Source: MVRV01 sp964646755
Lineage (GTDB): Bacteria > Desulfobacterota > Syntrophia > Syntrophales > Smithellaceae
Direction: 5' to 3'
Length of the DNA stretch: 64,000 nucleotides
Assembly: GCA_964646755.1 (NCBI GenBank)
Contig: CAZYIE010000005.1
Span: forward strand, 1-64,000
Position 1 is the first letter of the stretch. Every line of letters starts with the position of its first letter. A program made the position numbers and the translations under genes. Shown piece by piece: positions 58,374 through 64,000 of this stretch. The notes beneath the pieces were generated by a model. That model had not been told where the DNA came from. It made no database searches and saw only the letters and a list, made by a program, of their open reading frames with translations.

Positions 58374-59219
58374 TTACAAAACGGTCTTATCACTCAAACG
58401 CAATAGAAGATTACCGCAGACAGTTCGGCGGTAGGCCGCTTCCGCCCGCACATCATCAATCGGGGATACCTCTTGCCGAATCATTCCGGCTGCGGTTGCC
58501 AATGTCGCGCCTGTCAGCTTTTTTCCGATTAATAATTCTTCGCAGGCCTTTGATGTGACGACTGCCGGGCCGATGCTGCCCCAGGCCAAACGGGCGGACT
58601 CGATTATTCCTTCCGGAGACACATTCAACAAGGTGGCCAGGCTAACAATGCTGCAGGCCAAGGATTTACGCAATCCCACCTTTTCAAAATGATGAAGATT
58701 ATAGGCAGGCGTTTTTTGCACAATTATGGCCGATACAATTTCTCCCTCACGCAATTTCGTCTGCCGCAGGCCGCAGATGAATTCGGCGATGGGTAATGTT
58801 CTCAAGGATTGAGCGCTCTTCAGTTCAACTTCCGCTTGCAGGATGTAAAGCGGCGGCAGAGTGTCACCGGCAGGCGAGGCATTGCAGATATTACCGCCGA
58901 TTGTCCCCATCTGCCGGATCAAGGGGGAACCCAATACTTGCAGGGATTTAATCAAGACGGGAAAATATTTTTGTACAACGGGATGATCAAGCAGACAGGC
59001 CAGTGACGTACAGGCTCCCAGCCTTATGCCGGTTGGCGATTCTTCCACACCCTTTAATTCCGCCAGCCTCTCCAGACAAATCAAGGCCGGAGGATCAATA
59101 TTTCCGGTGCGCATATTGACCAGCAGGTCTGTACCGCCCGCATACAGCCGCGCCAGGGGATTTTCCGCCAGGCATTGCCACAGTTCAGCAAGAGTCAGGG
59201 GAAGATAAACAGGCCTCAT
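58374..59219 (-). CDS. Molybdenum hydroxylase FAD subunit (CoxM/XdhB-like)
   Basis: A 281-residue FAD-binding protein. ARLYAGGTDLLVNMRTG is the N-terminal FAD motif, IGGNICNASPAGDTLP the second, and FEKVGLRKSLACSIVSLA the C-terminal domain. It accepts electrons from the 2Fe-2S subunit, which overlaps by 4 bases. The closest families are xanthine dehydrogenase FAD subunits and CoxM; the substrate of the complex is unknown. Confidence 0.9.
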   Translation of the reverse strand: MRPVYLPLTLAELWQCLAENPLARLYAGGTDLLVNMRTGNIDPPALICLERLAELKGVEESPTGIRLGACTSLACLLDHPVVQKYFPVLIKSLQVLGSPLIRQMGTIGGNICNASPAGDTLPPLYILQAEVELKSAQSLRTLPIAEFICGLRQTKLREGEIVSAIIVQKTPAYNLHHFEKVGLRKSLACSIVSLATLLNVSPEGIIESARLAWGSIGPAVVTSKACEELLIGKKLTGATLATAAGMIRQEVSPIDDVRAEAAYRRTVCGNLLLRLSDKTVL

Positions 59220-59692
59220 GGAGTTGCCTCTCGGGATATTTTCACGGCGGCCGTCTCAACGGCATTGACAATTTTCTGATACCCCGTGCAACGGCAGAGA
59301 TTGCCGCTCAGCCCTTCCCGTATTTGCGCCCGGCTGGGATCAGGATTTTTCTTGAGCAGCGCGACCGAAGTCAGAAGCATGCCGGGTGTGCAAAAACCGC
59401 ATTGCACGGCGCCGCTCTGGACAAAAGCCTGCTGGAGAGGATGCAGGCAGCCGTCAGCTGCCAACCCCTCGACCGTGGTAATCTCCAACCCCTCCAATTG
59501 GGCAGCCAGCATCAGACATGATAGCCTGGTTTCAAAGCCTACGAGAATAGTACAGGCCCCGCATTCTCCGGCGCCGCAACCTTCTTTTGTCCCCGTCAAT
59601 CCGAGATCTTCCCGCAAAATGTCCACCACGCGGCGATCAGCTGCCGCATCAATCTCTGTTTTTTTACCGTTGAGGGTGAATTTGATTTTCAT
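59216..59692 (-). CDS. Molybdenum hydroxylase 2Fe-2S subunit (CoxS/XdhC-type small subunit)
   Basis: A 158-residue subunit with two [2Fe-2S] clusters: GCGAGECGACTILV with a later Cys (RLSC) for the plant-type cluster, and CGFCTPGMLL with CRCTGYQKIV for the helical cluster next to molybdopterin. It overlaps the Mo subunit and the FAD subunit by 4 bases each. Confidence 0.93.
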   Translation of the reverse strand: MKIKFTLNGKKTEIDAAADRRVVDILREDLGLTGTKEGCGAGECGACTILVGFETRLSCLMLAAQLEGLEITTVEGLAADGCLHPLQQAFVQSGAVQCGFCTPGMLLTSVALLKKNPDPSRAQIREGLSGNLCRCTGYQKIVNAVETAAVKISREATP

Positions 59693-61994
59693 GATCGCTC
59701 TCCCTTAGCTGATGTTTCCCGGCGGTGCAGGCAGGAAAGTACGTAACCGGCAGTCAGCGGCGAGCAGACCGGATTGATCCCGCAGGCATCGGCTAGCGCA
59801 TTGGCAATGGCCGGAAGCGGCCCGTTGGTTCCTACTTCACCCACGCCCTTCATGCCGTAAGGACCGGAAGGTTCATATGTTTCCACAGGTACGGAAGTTA
59901 TCTCCGGGATATCGGGGGCGGTGGGAATGATATAGGTGGCAAAATTAGGATTAAGAATACGGCCTTCCTTTAAGATAACCTGTTCGGATAAGGCATAACC
60001 GATCCCTTGGGCAATGGCGCCCTGGACCTGCTGTTCAAAAGACTGGGGGTTGATGACCCGTCCGGCTTCCGTTGCCGCCAGATAATCTTTGACCTCCACA
60101 GCTCCCGTCAATTCATCTACCTCTACATAAACTAAATGAGCTGCATGGGAAAACAGCAGATGTGGGAAACCGATGGTAAACTCTTTACCCGTATCCGGGA
60201 CGCCCCGCACGACCGGCATAATGAACTGGCTGGTGCAGATGCGCTCCTGCTCGTTCATCATGGCGGCAAGTTGTTTTAGCGATACTTCTCTTCCCGACGG
60301 CAGATGACGAACGCAGCCCGGCAGCAACTCCAGATCCTGTGTGGTATCTGCCATCAGTACCAAAGCGGTAAAGCCGATCAGTTTCTGCCGAAGAATTTCG
60401 CAAGCCTTAATCAGGGCATTGCCGTAGGTATAGGTTGTCCGACTGGCGGACGCGGAACCGGAGGGCAGAGTCCTCGCCGTATCCGGCTGAACGAGCTCGA
60501 GGGCGGTATTTTCCTGGCAGAGAATCTGACCGGCAATCTGGACGAAAGCCGTGGCGTTGCCCTGCCCCATGTCGGAGACGCCGTTGTAAACGCGAATGTG
60601 GCCGTCAAGTGTCAGCTCCACCTTGGCAATGGCCGAATCGGGCAGCCCCCGGCCATACCCCATGGCATTAAATACCGCCGCCACACCCACTCCTCTTTTT
60701 TTAAAGGACCCAGCCTGAGATTTCCAGGCCGTTTTCTGCTGCCAGAGGGGATGTCTTTTAATCTCCTCCAGGCAGGCTGCAATGCCTGTGGGTTGAGTCA
60801 TTACGACGCCGGCGCAGTTTTTGTCCCCGCGCTGCAGAGCGTTTTTCAGGCGAAGATCGAGGGGATCAATTCCCAGTTTGTCCGAAAGCTTATCCATCAT
60901 CCGCTCAAAAGCAAAGCTGACCTGGACAACACCGAAGCCCCGCATGGCTCCGGCAATGGGATTATTTGTATAAAGGCACCAGCCTTCAATCAGCGTATGG
61001 GGAATGCGATAAGGACCCCCGGCATGCTCCATGCCCAGGGCCATGACTTCCGCGCCGAGGTGGGCGTAGGCACCGGTATCGTAATAGAGGCGGCAATGCA
61101 GAGCCTTTAGCGTTCCGTCAGACTTTGCACCCAGACGGTAATACATCCTTGCAGCGTGGCGTTTGTATCCGGCAATCAGATTTTCTTCGCGGCTCCACCA
61201 CATTTTGACGCGGCGTCCTCCCGCGTGCATTGCGGCAAGGGCAAGCAGGCACTGGACTGTAGCGCCGTCCTTGCCGCCGAAAGCTCCGCCCAAATACGGG
61301 CCGATAATCCGAATATTGTTCATAGGAATGCCCAGGGCATGGCTGATTTCGAAGCGATCCCGAAACGGCGCCTGGGTGGAAACAACCATAACGATGTTTC
61401 CGTCCGGTGTTTGCCAGGCGACCCCATTTTCGGTTTCGATAAAGGCATGTGCCTGAACGGGTACGGCAAAATTTTCTTCCAGAACAACATCGCAGCAAGG
61501 CCATGCTTCCTGCACATTACCGGAATCGACCGTTGCTTTAAGCAGGATGTTTCCGGTGACATGCTCCTCATGAACGACAGGAGCGCCGGATTTCAGGGCA
61601 TCGTCTATTCCGAAGATGCCGGGCAGTGGTTCAATATCGACTTCAATCAAGGCAATGGCTTTTTGCAGGATATCTTTATCTTCCGCCAGCACCAGAGCAA
61701 CCGCATCACCACAGTGGCGGACTTTGTCGGCGGCAATCACCGGCTGATCCTTGTGCACGATCCCCTGACGGTTGGTTCCGGGAACATCGCGACCGGTGAG
61801 AACGGCAAGAACACCGGGCAGATTTTTGGCTCTATCCGTCTTTACCTCACGGATAAGTCCATGGGCGATTCCCGCCCTTTTTACACCGGCCCAGAGCAGG
61901 TCGTCACCGTAATAGTCCGCAGCGTATTTTTCCGCACCGNNNNNNNNNNGCGGGGAGTGGCATTACCGATACCCGGTATATATGGTTTTTGCAT
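59689..61994 (-). CDS. Molybdenum hydroxylase large (Mo) subunit, interrupted by assembly gap
   Basis: This xanthine dehydrogenase family catalytic subunit is about 760 residues. Moving back from the gap, the frame reads GAEKYAADYYGDDLLWAGV, then continues to GGAFGGKDG (about 200), AMRGFGVVQV and the catalytic Glu in KGVGEVGTNG (about 725). Upstream of the gap, from the ATG at 61994, MQKPYIPGIGNATPR is the family's start. About 8 codons seem lost in the 10-N gap (61940-61949), so this is an intact gene broken by assembly. It lacks the CoxL-type Cys motif, so CO is not its substrate. Confidence 0.85.
61940..61949. other. Assembly gap (10 N)
   Basis: Ten N mark a scaffold join. The missing stretch is probably about 23-26 bases, judged from the frame of the Mo subunit and from its family's usual DAPxKVTG sequence. 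The true size is unknown. Confidence 0.95.
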
Positions 61995-62083
61995 TTTTCT
62001 TTCTCATCCGGTCGAGTTGACATTCAACTCTGCAAGTTGGGCCGCAACAGACAAAATGAAACGGCATGATTTTAGATTTATTA

Positions 62084-62114
62084 TGTGCTATAAAGACGCG
62101 AAATTTATAGCACA
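62084..62114. promoter_or_regulatory. Inverted repeat operator in the xdh-xdhC divergent region
   Basis: TGTGCTATAAA (62084-62094) and TTTATAGCACA (62104-62114) are a perfect 11-base inverted repeat around nine bases. It lies in the 163-base region between the Mo-subunit start and xdhC, where both divergent operons could be controlled. Confidence 0.65.
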
Positions 62115-62157
62115 AGGAAACTTGTCTTTCAACGAATAAACTTCAGAAAGTATAATC

Positions 62158-63258
62158 ATGACCCAAACAGATTCATTGCGGCATCCCCTTCAACTTTACC
62201 GCCATATCCGGGAATGCCTGGCACGCCAGGAAAGCATATCACTGGCAACGGTCATCGCGCGATGCGGTTCGGGGCCGCGGGAGGCAGGGGCAGCAATGGT
62301 CTTGACTCCAACCGGCCAAACGCTGGGAACCGTTGGCGGCGGTATTCTCGAAGCAAAGACGCTCGAAATGGCGGCAGCTGCAATCCACAATCGGCAGCCG
62401 GCCTGCCGGACTTTTTTGCTTACCGACAGTGAAGCTTCCGCAAGCGGCATGATTTGCGGCGGACAGGTGGAGATCCTGGTGGACTATCTAGATGCAGGCA
62501 ACCCGGTATGTAGGGAAATATTCGAAGCGTTGTTGCAGCACCAAAAAACCGGCAGCCCCTGCTGGCTGATTCGATCTATCCGTACAGCGGGGAAAACCGG
62601 TACGCTGGAAACAGGGCTTGGTCTGATGGATGAAGCAGATTGCCAAAGCGGTTCCCTACACACAACCGATATGGCATTGGAGAATCTCCTGGCCCAATGC
62701 CGGAAAAAAGAGCCGACGCTCAGCCGGCATGATAATGCCCGTTATTTTGTTCAGCAGATAGATATTCCGGAAACAGTCTTCATCTGCGGGGCAGGCCATG
62801 TGGGCCAGGAACTGGCAACTATCTGCACTTTTGCCGGGTTTCGCACAGTCGTGATTGATGACCGGCAGGAATTTGCCAATGAGCTGCGCTTCCCCACCGC
62901 CGATGAAATTCTCGTCCTGAATTCTTTTGCCGATTGCTTTTCCTCTCTGACTGTTAATACGCAGACCTATGTTGTTATTGCCACCCGCGGCCATGCCTTT
63001 GATCAGTGCGTGTTAGCGAAAGCACTCAAAACATCGGCCGGGTATATCGGTATGATCGCCAGCCGCCGGAAAAGGGAAATAATTTTTCAGACCTTGCGAG
63101 CCGAAGGCGTCGCAAGCGAAGATCTGGTGGTAGTGCACAGCCCTATCGGCATAGACATTGGTGCACACACGCCAGCCGAAATCGCCGTCAGTATTGTGGC
63201 CGAACTGATTGCAGTGCGGGCCGGCCGCGAAAAAAGAAGGATCGGTCCAAGGGAATGA
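62158..63258 (+). CDS. XdhC/CoxI-family molybdenum cofactor maturation protein
   Basis: A 366-residue protein. Residues about 25-100 (VIARCGSGPREAGAAMVLTPTG, GTVGGGILEAKTLEMA) are the XdhC N-terminal domain. VFICGAGHVGQELATICTFAGF (about 205-230) starts the Rossmann C-terminal domain, ending YIGMIASRRKREIIFQTL and IGIDIGAHTPAEIAVSIVAE. XdhC proteins bind the molybdenum cofactor and help sulfurate it for insertion into the hydroxylase. It is divergent from the three structural genes and overlaps the next gene. Confidence 0.92.
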   Translation: MTQTDSLRHPLQLYRHIRECLARQESISLATVIARCGSGPREAGAAMVLTPTGQTLGTVGGGILEAKTLEMAAAAIHNRQPACRTFLLTDSEASASGMICGGQVEILVDYLDAGNPVCREIFEALLQHQKTGSPCWLIRSIRTAGKTGTLETGLGLMDEADCQSGSLHTTDMALENLLAQCRKKEPTLSRHDNARYFVQQIDIPETVFICGAGHVGQELATICTFAGFRTVVIDDRQEFANELRFPTADEILVLNSFADCFSSLTVNTQTYVVIATRGHAFDQCVLAKALKTSAGYIGMIASRRKREIIFQTLRAEGVASEDLVVVHSPIGIDIGAHTPAEIAVSIVAELIAVRAGREKRRIGPRE

Positions 63259-63863
63259 TCAAAAGCAAAGATATTGCGGCATTGATTCTCTGTGCCGGAC
63301 GCTCTTCGCGCATGGGAGATTTTAAGCCACTGTTGCCGCTGGGCCGGGATAACTTTATTGAACGGGTCGTCAACCTTTACCGGAGCGTGGACATCGAAAA
63401 TATTGTAGTGGTTTGCGGCCACGAAGCACAGCGGATCATACCAGAACTAACAAGACTCGGGGTAAGCTGGGCGCTAAATGAGCATTACGACCAGGGCATG
63501 TTTTCCTCCATTCAAAAGGGTGTTGCCCAGCTTCACGGCCAAGGCCGCGCTTTTTTTCTCCAACCGGCGGATATTCCCTTTGTCCGACCCGACACACTGC
63601 AAGCTCTGATCGCCGCGTTTTCGACCGGGGAAATGGATATTTGCCGTCCCTGTTACCAGGGCAAACACGGTCATCCGCCGCTCATTTCCCTGTCGCTGGC
63701 TGCGGCAATTCGCGAATTTAATGATGAGGGGGGCATGCGAGCACTGCTGGCACGATATGCCGAAAAAACCCGGGATGTTCATTGTAATGATCCCGGCATA
63801 TTGCTGGACATAGATACTCCGGAAGATTATGAAAAGGAGTTACAGACATTTTCAAAATTATGA
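63255..63863 (+). CDS. MocA-like molybdenum cofactor nucleotidyltransferase
   Basis: A 202-residue nucleotidyltransferase. The start LILCAGRSSRMGDFKPLLPL is the MobA/MocA nucleotide-binding signature; NEHYDQGMFSSIQKGV, LQPADIPFVRPDTL and the DIDTPEDYE end belong to the same fold. It probably converts molybdopterin to the cytosine dinucleotide form for the adjacent hydroxylase. The start at 63255 overlaps the xdhC stop as ATGA, whereas the longer reading frame from 63006 would overlap xdhC by 250 bases and is rejected. Confidence 0.9.
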   Translation: MIKSKDIAALILCAGRSSRMGDFKPLLPLGRDNFIERVVNLYRSVDIENIVVVCGHEAQRIIPELTRLGVSWALNEHYDQGMFSSIQKGVAQLHGQGRAFFLQPADIPFVRPDTLQALIAAFSTGEMDICRPCYQGKHGHPPLISLSLAAAIREFNDEGGMRALLARYAEKTRDVHCNDPGILLDIDTPEDYEKELQTFSKL

Positions 63864-63953
63864 AATTGATCGGCTGATTTAATACTTTTGACTATGCAAC
63901 GGCTTTGCTTTATAGTTCTTACTCGAAATTAATACGCGTAAAGGAATTTCGTT

Positions 63954-64000
63954 ATGGATAAAGACAAAATGCGCACATTGACTCTAGGAATCAGCGCCCG
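63954..64000 (+). CDS. Partial ORF at window end
   Basis: An ATG 9 bases after AAGGAA opens a frame that starts MDKDKMRTLTLGISAR and runs off the window. Fifteen full codons are too few to identify it; the pattern is somewhat like the start of DUF523 proteins, but that would need the next residues. Confidence 0.5.
   Translation, partial: MDKDKMRTLTLGISA

Noticed and set aside
61156..62139. Long plus-strand ORF crossing the N gap
   Set aside because: It is antisense to the molybdenum hydroxylase gene and depends on the unknown bases of the gap.
62149..62157. TATAAT just before the xdhC ATG as a -10 box
   Set aside because: It would start transcription after the ATG; the match is probably chance in AT-rich DNA.
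63006..63254. N-terminal extension of the MocA-like gene
   Set aside because: It overlaps xdhC by 250 bases; the family begins at the ATG at 63255 with ATGA overlap.

Overview
The window looks like a scaffold from a Gram-negative, anaerobic, fatty-acid- or syntrophy-type bacterium of the former Deltaproteobacteria, most likely near Syntrophales (Syntrophus/Smithella-like). The basis is a Kdo transferase and a type IV pilus secretin operon (outer membrane), a four-subunit pyruvate/2-oxoacid:ferredoxin oxidoreductase, several beta-oxidation-type genes (acyl-CoA dehydrogenase, 3-hydroxyacyl-CoA dehydrogenase, thiolase, CoA-transferase) and the rimP-nusA-infB-rbfA-nrnA-truB-rpsO-pnp order. There is no rRNA or complete taxonomic marker set, so the placement is inference. 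One 10-N gap (61940-61949) shows that this is an assembled scaffold. No transposase, prophage, integrase or CRISPR array was seen.

Layout. 1-3.7 kb: a dispersed repeat, a possible 32-residue membrane peptide with its own promoter and terminator, then porG-porD-porA-porB. 3.7-6.7 kb: waaA, a mazEF toxin-antitoxin pair with a clear promoter, a multi-hairpin repeat and rpe. 6.6-13.4 kb (minus strand): a surface or protein glycosylation locus with two tandem membrane GT-C/TPR genes that share an identical 1346-bp 5' part, a hexapeptide acyltransferase, a methyltransferase and a methyltransferase-GT2 fusion. 13.4-16.6 kb (minus): nitronate monooxygenase family, acyl-CoA dehydrogenase, 3-hydroxybutyryl-CoA dehydrogenase. 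16.8-20.1 kb: YacP-like NYN nuclease, holA, LOG-family hydrolase, rpsU and a structured intergenic RNA candidate.

20-30 kb (minus): a long tightly packed run from pilM-N-O-P-Q through two TPR genes to an M24 peptidase, gcvH, a lipoyl/octanoyl ligase and hisC, preceded by an ftsB-like gene and a small XRE regulator with a palindromic operator. 30-41.3 kb (minus): a COG1900/DUF39 homocysteine-biosynthesis protein, dut, then (in transcription order) rimP, nusA, infB, rbfA, nrnA, truB, rpsO, pnp, with a leader terminator before rimP and a long hairpin between rpsO and pnp. A tRNA-Gly(CCC) lies upstream, among short hairpin repeats.

42-57.5 kb: an FMN reductase, a PIF1/Dda-like helicase with a WYL-like tail, thiolase, a CoA-transferase-GNAT fusion, an alpha/beta hydrolase with a J-like/HTH protein and a MinD-like ATPase, a SpoIID-domain protein with a nuclease-fold-like lipoprotein, an AmpG-like transporter, a second nitronate monooxygenase family protein, an ABC exporter pair whose first gene looks leaderless, and parDE. 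57.6-64 kb: a MITE-like repeat, a DUF1566 protein, and a divergent molybdenum hydroxylase locus (FAD, 2Fe-2S and Mo subunits on the minus strand; XdhC and a MocA-like cytidylyltransferase on the plus strand) around a strong inverted repeat. I found no single dramatic new system. The most unusual items are the twin GT-C/TPR genes, the structured RNA downstream of hisC, the self-contained small-peptide unit, the nested hairpins between porA and porB, and the leaderless ABC gene.
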